Shown here piece after piece: positions 7,584 through 14,286 of a stretch of DNA of 16,094 nt (the first letter of the stretch is position 1; every line of letters starts with the position of its first letter). The notes beneath the pieces were generated by a model, which was given only the letters and a program-made list of their open reading frames with translations, was not told where the DNA came from and did no database searches. The translations under genes were made by a program, and so were the position numbers. The DNA comes from Thermoplasmatota archaeon (GTDB lineage Archaea; Thermoplasmatota; E2; DHVEG-1): assembly GCA_018334795.1 (NCBI GenBank), contig JAGXLH010000028.1:1-16094 (forward strand), given 5' to 3'.

Positions 7584-8642
7584 ATGATACGAGTTGCAAT
7601 TAATGGATTCGGAAGAATAGGAAGAAACGTTCTTCGTGCTGCAGTAGCACATGAACAATATGGAAAAACATTTGAAATTGTTGCCATCAACGATTTAGGT
7701 AACGTTGATATTCTTGCACATCTTCTCAAATATGATTCAGTATACGGTCGGTTTAAAGGAACCGTTGAAAAACAAGAAGATGGCATTCAAGTTAACAATA
7801 AATTCATCAAATTTTTCTCACAAGTAAACCCTGAAAAACTACCCTGGAAAGACTATGATATCGATGTTGCTGTTGAAGCAACAGGGCTTTTCAGAAAAAG
7901 AGAAGGGGCAATGAAACATTTACATGCAGGTGCAGATAAAGTCTTGATTTCAGCGCCAGCAACAAATCCAGATTTTACGGTTGTTCTTGGTGTCAATGAA
8001 CATGAATATAATCAAGAGAAACATCGCATCATTTCTAATGCATCCTGTACAACTAACAGTCTTGCACCACCAATCAAAGTATTACATGACCTGTTTGGTA
8101 TTGAAGAAGGATTAATGACCACTATTCATTCATACACTGGTGATCAACGAATCCTTGATTTCCCACATAAAGATTTTAGAAGAGCCAGAGCAGCAGCAAC
8201 TAGCATCATTCCAACTACTACTGGAGCTGCAAAAGCAGTCACTCTTGTTCTTCCTTCATTACAAGGAAAACTAGATGGGATGGCCGTACGAGTACCAACC
8301 CCAGATGGATCACTGACTGATTTCACTTGTCGACTTTCTAAAGAGGTCACTAGAGATGAAGTAAATCATGCATTAAAACAAGCATCTGAAACAAATATGC
8401 AAGGCATTATGGAATACACCGAAGAACCAATTGTAAGCGTTGATATTATTGGTAATCCTCATTCCGCAATCATTGATGGATTAAGTACCAAAATGATAGG
8501 AGATCATGGAAGTTTCGTTAAAGTGCTCTCATGGTATGATAATGAATGGGGTTATTCAAATCGATTAGTCGATCTTATTCAATATTTGTATAATACAGAA
8601 GCACAACAAAAACAGGTTAATATTGCTCAGCAAAGCATGTAA
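7584..8642 (+). CDS. gap: glyceraldehyde-3-phosphate dehydrogenase, type I (bacterial style)
   Basis: A 352-residue enzyme that reversibly converts glyceraldehyde-3-phosphate to 1,3-bisphosphoglycerate. It opens with the Rossmann motif INGFGRIGR. D37 (AINDLG) is the acidic residue that selects NAD. The catalytic motif is SNASCTTNSLAP with C155, partnered by H182 (IHSYTGDQ), and the C-terminus has SWYDNEWGYSNRLVDLI. These are hallmarks of the bacterial/eukaryotic type I enzyme. Most archaea instead carry the distantly related archaeal type II GAPDH. The segment LDFPHKD keeps the proline associated with NAD enzymes. A GTG start at 7575 would add three residues; I prefer the ATG at 7584, which gives the usual MIRVAINGFG beginning. 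The usual SLAPVAKVL is replaced by SLAPPIKVL. Lateral origin from bacteria is inferred. Confidence 0.96.
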   Translation: MIRVAINGFGRIGRNVLRAAVAHEQYGKTFEIVAINDLGNVDILAHLLKYDSVYGRFKGTVEKQEDGIQVNNKFIKFFSQVNPEKLPWKDYDIDVAVEATGLFRKREGAMKHLHAGADKVLISAPATNPDFTVVLGVNEHEYNQEKHRIISNASCTTNSLAPPIKVLHDLFGIEEGLMTTIHSYTGDQRILDFPHKDFRRARAAATSIIPTTTGAAKAVTLVLPSLQGKLDGMAVRVPTPDGSLTDFTCRLSKEVTRDEVNHALKQASETNMQGIMEYTEEPIVSVDIIGNPHSAIIDGLSTKMIGDHGSFVKVLSWYDNEWGYSNRLVDLIQYLYNTEAQQKQVNIAQQSM

Positions 8643-8649
8643 CCATCTT

Positions 8650-8670
8650 TTTTTCATCTTTTTTGTTTTC
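8650..8670 (+). terminator. oligo-T termination tract after gap
   Basis: Two T runs (seven and six T) lie a few bases after the gap stop, before the pgk promoter. There is no hairpin, consistent with archaeal T-tract termination. Confidence 0.45.
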
Positions 8671-8678
8671 ACATATAC

Positions 8679-8687
8679 TTTTAAATA
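8679..8687 (+). promoter_or_regulatory. box A (TATA) of pgk
   Basis: TTTTAAATA is a near-ideal archaeal box A, 49 bases before the ATG at 8732. Start of transcription near 8709 would give a leader of about 22 nt carrying GGAGG at 8715-8719. Confidence 0.55.
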
Positions 8688-8731
8688 ACGCTTCATTGAT
8701 TACCCTAGGCTGTTGGAGGCGCTGAGGAAAT

Positions 8732-9970
8732 ATGATGGAAGTTAATACACTTGATGATATTTCAGTAACCAAAAAAACTGTTTTTTTACGTGTAGATTTT
8801 AATATGCCACTTGATAAAAAAACGTTAGAAATCCTTGATACCACCCGAATGAAAAGAGTTCTACCAACAATAAAGGAACTGGTTTCTAAAAAAGCAAAAA
8901 CAGTAATCATAGCCCATCAAGGACGAAAAGGTAGTTGGGATTTCACTTCATTAAAGCAACATGCTACGGTTTTTGAAACATTACTTAATTCAAAAGTTAA
9001 CTTTGTTGAAGATATTTATGGCAATCAAGCACAACAAGCGATTAAAGATCTTAAACCTGGAGAAGTGTTGTTTTTGGATAACGTCCGAAAACTTGAATAT
9101 GAAACAGAGAAAAAACCAGCTAGTGAACATGCAAAAACCTCTTTTATTCAACATCTTGCCCCGCTTGGTGATGTTTTTGTCAATGATGCGTTTGCTGCTG
9201 CTCACCGGTCACAATGTTCACTAATTGGATTTACCCCACTTCTTCCCTCATGTGCAGGACGATTAATGGAAGAAGAAGTAACCACGCTATCTAGAGTAAT
9301 GCAAAATCCAGAAAAACCCTGCGTGTTCTTATTTGGAGGAGCAAAATATTCAGATATAATGATTACTATCGAACGAGTACTGCAGAATAATACAGCTGAT
9401 CAAATCTTGTTAACCGGGCTTCCAGCGAATGCATTTTTACATGCTCAAGGATATAATCTTGGATCAGGCAATAAAAAAGCATTATTAGAAGAAGGTAATG
9501 AAGCGTTATTCTCACAAATTAAAACACTTATGGAAAACTATGATGATGCCATTGTACTGCCAACAGATTTTGGTATTGAACAAAACGGTGAACGAAAGGA
9601 AGTAAGCCTTGAAGATTTACCAACAGATCAAGCATTGTTTGATATTGGATCAGAAACAATTGAAGGATACAAAAAAATATTAAAGCAAGCAAAAACCATT
9701 TTCTTATCTGGACCTTGTGGCGTATTCGAACAAGATATTTTTATGAAAGGAACCAAAGAAATCTTTACGTATGTGTCAGAATCAGATGCTTTTTCCATTG
9801 TTGGTGGAGGGCATACCGTTGCAGCCGTTAAACAACTCAACTTACAAGACCACATCTCACATATTAGTACCGGTGGTGGCAGTCTTGAAAAATTCATGAT
9901 GGGTGAAAAACTACCCGTTCTTGAAGCGTTGAAACAAGCAAAAATCAATCAACCAATTGCAACCGAATAA
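8732..9970 (+). CDS. pgk: phosphoglycerate kinase, archaeal type
   Basis: A 412-residue kinase interconverting 1,3-bisphosphoglycerate + ADP and 3-phosphoglycerate + ATP. Visible motifs are LRVDFNMPLD near residue 20, IAHQGRKG near 60, DVFVNDAFAAAHRSQCS near 147-163, the nucleotide-site FGGAKYSD near 201-208, and STGGGSLEKFMMGEKLPVLEAL near the C-terminus. The sequence style is archaeal. It follows gap with its own strong promoter, so the two consecutive pathway steps are adjacent but not necessarily one operon. ATG codons at 8732 and 8735 are both possible; GGAGG at 8715-8719 supports either. Confidence 0.95.
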   Translation: MMEVNTLDDISVTKKTVFLRVDFNMPLDKKTLEILDTTRMKRVLPTIKELVSKKAKTVIIAHQGRKGSWDFTSLKQHATVFETLLNSKVNFVEDIYGNQAQQAIKDLKPGEVLFLDNVRKLEYETEKKPASEHAKTSFIQHLAPLGDVFVNDAFAAAHRSQCSLIGFTPLLPSCAGRLMEEEVTTLSRVMQNPEKPCVFLFGGAKYSDIMITIERVLQNNTADQILLTGLPANAFLHAQGYNLGSGNKKALLEEGNEALFSQIKTLMENYDDAIVLPTDFGIEQNGERKEVSLEDLPTDQALFDIGSETIEGYKKILKQAKTIFLSGPCGVFEQDIFMKGTKEIFTYVSESDAFSIVGGGHTVAAVKQLNLQDHISHISTGGGSLEKFMMGEKLPVLEALKQAKINQPIATE

Positions 9971-9975
9971 AAAAC

Positions 9976-9993
9976 GAAAAAAAGAGTTTTTTC
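9976..9993 (+). terminator. A/T hairpin with T run after pgk
   Basis: GAAAAAA and TTTTTTC can pair around a short loop six bases after the pgk stop. The all-A:T stem is weak, so the T run itself is probably the functional element. Confidence 0.4.
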
Positions 9994-10051
9994 TTGTAGA
10001 AACAATCAAATACCCCGTCCCTATTTTTTCATCTCTAAACCAAATTATTAT

Positions 10052-10125
10052 GGGCTGATAGATCAGCTCGGAAGATCGCTACCTTCGCAAGGTAGAGGCC
10101 GCGGGTTCAAATCCCGCTCAGTCCA
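10052..10125 (+). tRNA. tRNA-Ala (anticodon CGC)
   Basis: A full cloverleaf of 74 nt: acceptor GGGCTGA/TCAGTCC, D stem GATC/GATC, anticodon stem CTACC/GGTAG around TTCGCAA (anticodon CGC, codon GCG), five-base variable loop, T stem GCGGG/CCCGC around TTCAAAT, discriminator A at 10125. The third acceptor pair is G:U, the universal alanine identity element, which supports the anticodon assignment. No CCA is encoded and no intron is present. It stands alone, with a T run at about 10134-10140 as probable terminator. Confidence 0.97.
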
Positions 10126-10210
10126 CTTATCATTATTTTTAAAGTATGATTTGTCAAAATTAGTTTCTGCTTATTTAATAACATTTGTGCAAAAAATTCG
10201 AATATAGAGA

Positions 10211-10561
10211 TCATGCTTTTATCATAACAAGCATCATCTTGAACATATCAATTGCCTTAACTGCATGTGGTTTATCTGCAGGCATTATAATCATCTCACC
10301 TGCATTCAAATGATAACTTTTACCAGATATACTGAACTCTGCTTTTCCATCAATCACCTGCAACAAGATTTTATAATCATGATGTTTATCCCAATTGGTG
10401 ATACCCAGTTTTTGCTGAAGTTCCTTCCCATTCTCTTCCCCATGTATCTCAACCAATGATTTGCCATGAAAATCACGCATCATATAACGGGTAATCTGTG
10501 CCTGTTTCATTGGTTCACATTCATCCCAGTTGATGTGCCAATAATTGTCCATTTCTACCAT
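10211..10561 (-). CDS. small single-domain cupin protein
   Basis: A soluble protein of 116 residues with the start used here. The C-terminal two thirds reads as a cupin barrel: WDKHHDYKILLQVIDGKAE (about 57-75) corresponds to cupin motif 1, with H60 and H61 as possible metal ligands, and GEMIIMPADKPHAV (about 88-101) to motif 2, with H99. The N-terminal 55 residues are polar and unrecognised. Substrate and reaction cannot be told. Earlier in-frame ATGs at 10618 and 10576 exist. The one at 10561 is favoured because GTGA lies just upstream of it and a TATA box lies at 10593-10602, inside the longer version. It is convergent with tRNA-Ala. Confidence 0.72.
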   Translation of the reverse strand: MVEMDNYWHINWDECEPMKQAQITRYMMRDFHGKSLVEIHGEENGKELQQKLGITNWDKHHDYKILLQVIDGKAEFSISGKSYHLNAGEMIIMPADKPHAVKAIDMFKMMLVMIKA

Positions 10562-10592
10562 TGATTTCACAAGCATGTAATACTGTTGTTTG

Positions 10593-10602
10593 TTATTTAA
10601 AT
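10593..10602 (-). promoter_or_regulatory. box A (TATA) of the cupin gene
   Basis: On the - strand this is ATTTAAATAA, a good archaeal box A, about 36 bases before the ATG at 10561. Its position argues against the two longer in-frame starts at 10576 and 10618. Confidence 0.5.
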
Positions 10603-10668
10603 GACCTCTCTGGAACATTTAAATCGATGGAATTCCTCACTGAAACTAATGGAATCAGGAAATCATTA

Positions 10669-10735
10669 ATATTGAGGGAGGGAAGAAAGGTGGTGAATAA
10701 AATTAAAAAAAGGATTTTTCCACCTTTCTCAATAT
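10669..10735. repeat. interrupted inverted repeat in the cupin-regulator gap
   Basis: Two stacked complementary pairs form one long imperfect hairpin: ATATTGAG (10669-10676) with CTCAATAT (10728-10735), and AAAGGTGG (10686-10693) with CCACCTTT (10720-10727). On the left arm a purine insert (GGAGGGAAG) separates the two; on the right arm they abut. The rest of 10619-11021 is AT-rich with several TATA-like strings and no gene that I can support. Confidence 0.5.
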
Positions 10736-11021
10736 ATTTTACAAAACTATGTTTGCATATTTATTAATTGTTTTGTAATGAGGATAAATCAGTACTAAAA
10801 AAGGGATAAGTATGATACGTCTAATTGAACTAATGATAAATGTATATAAAAGAATTCTTTTAAATATATATATTATTGATGATTACCCGTATAAAACCTT
10901 CTAAAAATTCAGTAAATAGAAAAAGAACCTATATTTTATACCTATATTTACATAATTATTTAATATGTAGTAATCCATTTGTATTGTTACAGTTTTACCG
11001 AGGGAAGGGAAGGGGAAGATG

Positions 11022-11047
11022 AGGAAGGTCAAACGACCTTCCTTTTT
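11022..11047 (+). terminator. strong terminator-like hairpin without an obvious upstream gene
   Basis: AGGAAGGTC (11022-11030) pairs perfectly with GACCTTCCT (11035-11043) around an AAAC loop, followed by a T run. It lies 57 bases before the regulator gene at 11104, and a polypurine run (about 10998-11020) leads into it. No coding sequence ends in the preceding 380 bases on this strand, so it may end a small RNA, act as a leader attenuator, or be an operator. Confidence 0.55.
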
Positions 11048-11103
11048 ACCTTATCACATGATTAAAAAAATAATTAAAGGTCCAGAGTATTATTTTATAA
11101 ACT

Positions 11104-12651
11104 ATGATAACAAATATTGATGATATTTTTCCATCAGACGAATTAGAAAAGATTGTAACGAATCCTGCTCAATACAAAATGCTCAGCCAATTATTCTATC
11201 AGGGGTCATACGACCTCATGTTAATTATTGATAAATTGGGAAAACTGATTACAATAAACGATGCAGGGTTGGATTTCTCAGGATTTCAACGGAATGAAGT
11301 CTACGGGACACATTTCCTGAAAATCCCCGGTGTGTTGAATAAGAATGAATTCAGACGATGTCTCAAAGTTTATACTGATGCAGTTCGTGGGAAACCAACC
11401 TTCGATTTCAAAACATATCTGGTTAATAAAGATGGAATAAGACACACCATGATTTTCAATGTGCTCCCGATAAAAGAGAAGAATAAAGTGAAATATATCC
11501 TGCTTATCGCCAGGGATATCACGGAACAGGTGCAAAACAAACGTTTATTCCGAGAAGCAAATCAGATGAAAACTCATCTGAACAATATCATTGAAAGTAC
11601 CAGTGAGATCATATTTTCATTAGATATGAATAATAGAATCACTACTTGGAATAATGCAATGATTTCACTCTCAGGGATATCACAATCTAAGGTATTAGAT
11701 AGAAAAATCAACTCTATTGATGCCTTTATTAATCAAAAAGAATTCCTTCGTTATGTGAATCAGGTGAAAAAAGGATATACGGAGACATTTGATGAACTTA
11801 TTCTTTCTCCTAAATCTGGGATGGAGAAGTTGCTTTCTGTTTCTGGTTCCATTATTAGGGATAGTGATGGAGATATTGATGGGGTGATTTTTATTGGACG
11901 TGATGTGACTGGTGAGAAAATATTGCATGATCGCCTGTTGCCAGGGAGTTGTTATGTGTATACGGGTGATGATAGTGCCTCGTTATCCTTTTCGTTTAAT
12001 GATTTGATTAACGAAGGGTATCATGGGTTAATCATAACTCGTGATTTGAACAACCTATTTTCTCCTAAACAAAAAAATCATTATAGTAAAACGGTGTGTC
12101 TTGGAGATAAAACGTATGAGGATAAACATTGCATTCAGAATTCAAAAGAATTATTAGACGTGGTGCAAGAGCATATTCGTCATTATAAAAAAACGATTAT
12201 TCTTTTTACACGGATTGATTACCTTTTCATCTACGAATCTTTTAAGTCCGTCTTGAAAAACCTGTATCGGATAGCCGGTCAAGTTAGAAGAACACATTCG
12301 ATTCTGTTGTTGCATTTGAACACGAAGTTATTATCCGAAAAGGAACAGGAATTTATCATGCAAGAGTTTGAAGGATTACCCTCGCGAGAAGTTCCTGATA
12401 TCTCATTGAATGATTCGATGTATGCCATCCTTGAATATTTAGATAAGCAGAAAAAAATGAATCTGATGGTCACTTTTAAGAAGTTAGGCAAGGAATTAGG
12501 CATTTCTAAATCGACTGTTGGTAAACGGGTGAGGTTCCTTGAACGACATGGTTTGGTTCACACTGTTAAGATGGGACGGTCAAAATCAATATCATTGACC
12601 GATAGAGGGGGAGCAATCATCAATAAAGTAAGAAATGAAAAAAGAGGATGA
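11104..12651 (+). CDS. PAS-PAS-DUF835-winged-helix regulator
   Basis: A 515-residue cytosolic protein without membrane segments. Two PAS domains are seen at about 27-141 and 155-272; each ends in the usual RDIT/RDVTGE motif. A DUF835 domain follows at about 279-425, recognisable by LLPGSCYVYTGD, a central GLIITRDL, and the later ILFTRIDYLFIYESF and ILLLHLNTKLL strands. The C-terminus, 434-513, is a winged helix with a clear recognition region (LGKELGISKSTVGKRVRFLE) and wing (GLVHTVKMGRSKSISLTDRG). This order fits a one-component sensor: PAS domains bind a ligand or cofactor and the HTH binds DNA. DUF835 is common in euryarchaeal signalling proteins and its function is unsettled. The signal and targets are unknown. 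No strong ribosome binding site precedes the ATG; AT-rich sequence at about 11062-11072 could be the TATA box. Confidence 0.85.
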   Translation: MITNIDDIFPSDELEKIVTNPAQYKMLSQLFYQGSYDLMLIIDKLGKLITINDAGLDFSGFQRNEVYGTHFLKIPGVLNKNEFRRCLKVYTDAVRGKPTFDFKTYLVNKDGIRHTMIFNVLPIKEKNKVKYILLIARDITEQVQNKRLFREANQMKTHLNNIIESTSEIIFSLDMNNRITTWNNAMISLSGISQSKVLDRKINSIDAFINQKEFLRYVNQVKKGYTETFDELILSPKSGMEKLLSVSGSIIRDSDGDIDGVIFIGRDVTGEKILHDRLLPGSCYVYTGDDSASLSFSFNDLINEGYHGLIITRDLNNLFSPKQKNHYSKTVCLGDKTYEDKHCIQNSKELLDVVQEHIRHYKKTIILFTRIDYLFIYESFKSVLKNLYRIAGQVRRTHSILLLHLNTKLLSEKEQEFIMQEFEGLPSREVPDISLNDSMYAILEYLDKQKKMNLMVTFKKLGKELGISKSTVGKRVRFLERHGLVHTVKMGRSKSISLTDRGGAIINKVRNEKRG

Positions 12652-12710
12652 GTTTTGTTCCATGACCTTCGATATGATTCTTATATCGGGGAGAATATCT
12701 ATTCGGGTAA

Positions 12711-12720
12711 ACCTTAATAA
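12711..12720 (+). promoter_or_regulatory. possible box A of the small-gene cluster
   Basis: ACCTTAATAA lies about 35 bases before the ATG at 12750, giving a predicted leader of about 9 nt. It could drive 12750-13019 and, by read-through, the two small genes that follow on the same strand. Confidence 0.35.
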
Positions 12721-12749
12721 GACCTCTGATTGTTGTATCATTTGAAATC

Positions 12750-13019
12750 ATGGAAGAAATAGCAGATGAGGCATTAGTTGAAAAGTTTGGTATTGCTATC
12801 CGATTAGTAGAGGACAGTGGTACATATATTGTTCAGCAAGCCCCTGTTGACCAGGAGGGAAAATACAATGAGAACGAGTTCAGGGTATTTGGTGGACCAG
12901 TCGGTTATGTTAGTAGTGAGTTTGATGATGAAGATGATGCACAGAAGTTCTTTAATGATATTCAGATTCTGAGTAATGATCAGTTATCTGAACGATATCC
13001 GAAGATGTGGATAATATAA
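12750..13019 (+). CDS. small acidic protein, unrecognised
   Basis: An 89-residue protein I do not recognise. It is rich in Asp and Glu, with a run EFDDEDDAQKFF (about 57-68), and a central FRVFGGPVGYVSSEF stretch that suggests a small beta-rich domain. There is no cysteine, signal peptide or membrane segment. The frame is fully open between a plausible box A and a stop 35 bases before the next gene. The three genes at 12750, 13055 and 13191 run in the same direction with short gaps and may form one transcript. Confidence 0.6.
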   Translation: MEEIADEALVEKFGIAIRLVEDSGTYIVQQAPVDQEGKYNENEFRVFGGPVGYVSSEFDDEDDAQKFFNDIQILSNDQLSERYPKMWII

Positions 13020-13054
13020 ATCATATCTTCTTTATTGAAATTGAAGGGAGGAAA

Positions 13055-13174
13055 ATGAAAACGGAATATGTGTGCCAGGATTGTAATAAAGGATTTCAAC
13101 ATCCAAAAAATAAAGATGGGATGTTTGTCTGTCCATATTGCGGTAGTACTGAATTTACAACAATATCTCTTTAG
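13055..13174 (+). CDS. 39-residue zinc-ribbon microprotein
   Basis: A 39-residue protein with two knuckles, C7-x2-C10 and C26-x2-C29 (CQDC and CPYCGS), spaced by 15 residues: a typical zinc ribbon with hardly anything else. A purine-rich GGGAGG lies just before the ATG, with only three bases between, which is short. The stop is 16 bases before the ATP-cone gene. Zinc ribbons of this kind serve many roles, so the function is open, but the arrangement recalls NrdR, where a zinc ribbon precedes an ATP-cone in a single chain. The overlapping +1 frame reads into the next gene and is judged a shadow. Confidence 0.7.
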   Translation: MKTEYVCQDCNKGFQHPKNKDGMFVCPYCGSTEFTTISL

Positions 13175-13190
13175 TATCGGGGAAAAATCT

Positions 13191-13457
13191 ATGGAAAAGA
13201 AAGTAACTAAGAAAAGTGGTTACAATGAACTATTCATTAAAGAAAAAATAGTGACGAGCGCGGTGAAAGCAGGAGCACCTGTTGATATCGCAAGAGATAT
13301 AGCTAATGAAGTTGAAGAGCAATCAGAAACAGATTTGAAAACGAAATGGATACGTCGTTATGTACTCGATAAATTGAAACACCATAGTAAGGCATGGCAT
13401 GACAACTGGGTCAATTACGATAAACGAATGAAACGATTTTATGAACACGATTATTGA
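13191..13457 (+). CDS. stand-alone ATP-cone-like protein
   Basis: An 88-residue protein whose core (about 5-78) resembles the ATP-cone: VTKKSG-x-x-ELF, then KEKIVTSAVKAGAPVDIARD, a helix ending EVEEQ, and WIRRYVLDKLKHH, followed by a Trp/Tyr-rich tail. ATP-cones are nucleotide-binding domains of ribonucleotide reductases and of the repressor NrdR; short free-standing versions occur in archaea. The phosphate-contacting basic patch is present in altered form (KKSG instead of KRDG). An in-frame ATG at 13068 would extend it by 41 residues, but that segment overlaps the zinc-ribbon gene in another frame and looks non-coding, so I chose the ATG at 13191. Function is inferred from the fold only. Confidence 0.68.
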   Translation: MEKKVTKKSGYNELFIKEKIVTSAVKAGAPVDIARDIANEVEEQSETDLKTKWIRRYVLDKLKHHSKAWHDNWVNYDKRMKRFYEHDY

Positions 13458-13499
13458 AAAACATAAGATAATCGATTCATTAAAATAATCTTGTGATCA

Positions 13500-13688
13500 C
13501 TAATATTTTAGGTGTCTAATCTCCCATTTTTCCAAGCTTTTTTCTATCTTCTTTTTTAAGATAGGTCTTTCTTCTGGAATCGTTTTTTCTAAAAGACAAT
13601 TTATACAAAGTTTATACCAGGATTTCACATTCCAGAAACCATGTGCTTCATACTCGGTCAGTTCTTTATTACAATTTGCACAATACAT
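13500..13688 (-). CDS. 62-residue zinc-binding protein
   Basis: A small protein with C3-x2-C6 and C28-x2-C31 (CANC and CINC), likely one zinc site, with an aromatic-rich centre (HGFWNVKSWYKL) and a charged helical tail (about 35-60). I do not recognise the family. The ATG is preceded by a strong AGGAGGT about 11 bases upstream on this strand (near 13700-13706), which supports translation. It converges with the ATP-cone gene, with 42 bases between them. Confidence 0.68.
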   Translation of the reverse strand: MYCANCNKELTEYEAHGFWNVKSWYKLCINCLLEKTIPEERPILKKKIEKSLEKWEIRHLKY

Positions 13689-13912
13689 TTTTAAGTGATA
13701 CCTCCTAAACGAACGGGGGCTTGGTAGTTCAGAGAGAAATCATACTCTATGGTACTCCAATTATTTGTTTTATTCCTAATAGTATAAAAAATATCGTTGG
13801 CTAAACATCAAAATTAAATTTATTCTATTGGCTATTATTTTTCAAAAAAACGATTAATTCATTAAGGTTTTTCGTATTCATTTTCTGTAAAAGATAAGGG
13901 GGATGAAGGCAC

Positions 13913-14002
13913 GTGGAATCACTTGGACAGAAGTTACGTCGATTAAATGAAAATATAAAGAAATACCAACCTAAAAAAAGGAAAGAAAATGATGAAAGAT
14001 GA
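13913..14002 (+). CDS. possible 29-residue basic microprotein, GTG start
   Basis: The GTG at 13913 follows a GGGGGATGA-like ribosome binding site at about 13899-13907. The frame gives a 29-residue, Lys/Arg-rich peptide (starting MESLGQKLRRLNENIKKYQP) that would form an amphipathic helix. It ends in a TGA sharing bases with the ATG of the next frame (ATGA overlap). Its small size means the call rests on the binding site and the overlap. It may instead be the front half of a gene broken by a frameshift. Confidence 0.35.
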   Translation: MESLGQKLRRLNENIKKYQPKKRKENDER

Positions 14003-14115
14003 TCTGTAAAATCCGTGGAACAAATCTAATAGACAATCCTGATGACATCTGTGATGAATGTAATTTCAATATAATATCAAATTTCCTCCCTTCTAATCAG
14101 TACTTCGGAAAGTGA
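13999..14115 (+). CDS. possible 38-residue cysteine-containing microprotein
   Basis: It begins at the ATG inside the ATGA overlap with the preceding frame and would be translated by coupling. The 38-residue product has three cysteines, C3, C18 and C21 (MICKIRG and DICDECNF), enough to suggest but not prove metal binding. No family is recognised. The same-strand pair could also be one ancestral gene split by a frameshift near 14000. Confidence 0.33.
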   Translation: MICKIRGTNLIDNPDDICDECNFNIISNFLPSNQYFGK

Positions 14116-14286
14116 CCGAAATAAGGATAAAAAGAGATTTATTTGAAAATGTTGAAATTAGATCTCTACTTATAGAGTCTCAAAATTTTATGGGATATTT
14201 TCTGCTTTCCGAACTATTGTTAATAACGTTATTCTTATATGTAGTTAATAGTTAATATAATTCTACGTAGTCAACCGAGTGTAAAT
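14116..14286. other. AT-rich spacer with short palindromes
   Basis: No gene is visible. The stretch holds a small hairpin CTCTA-CTTA-TAGAG (14164-14177), a perfect 12-bp palindrome AATAACGTTATT (14222-14233), and TATA-like sequence at about 14250-14260 that may serve the gene at 14287. The gap at 13689-13912, upstream of the microprotein pair, is likewise AT-rich and without other recognisable features. Confidence 0.4.

Noticed and set aside
13068..13190. N-terminal extension of the ATP-cone-like protein from the ATG at 13068
   Set aside because: It overlaps the zinc-ribbon gene in another frame, which has the better coding signature with four ordered cysteines, and the extension does not look like a domain.
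13721..13770. tRNA-like start (GGGGGCTTGGTAGTTCA)
   Set aside because: No anticodon stem or T arm follows, so no cloverleaf can be drawn.
13988..14040. C/D box RNA or hammerhead ribozyme, because of ATGATGA, CTGATGA and GTGATGA
   Set aside because: Spacings do not fit a C/D guide and no final CTGA box is present. For a hammerhead, the bases after the short CATC/GATG stem read AATG instead of GAAA.
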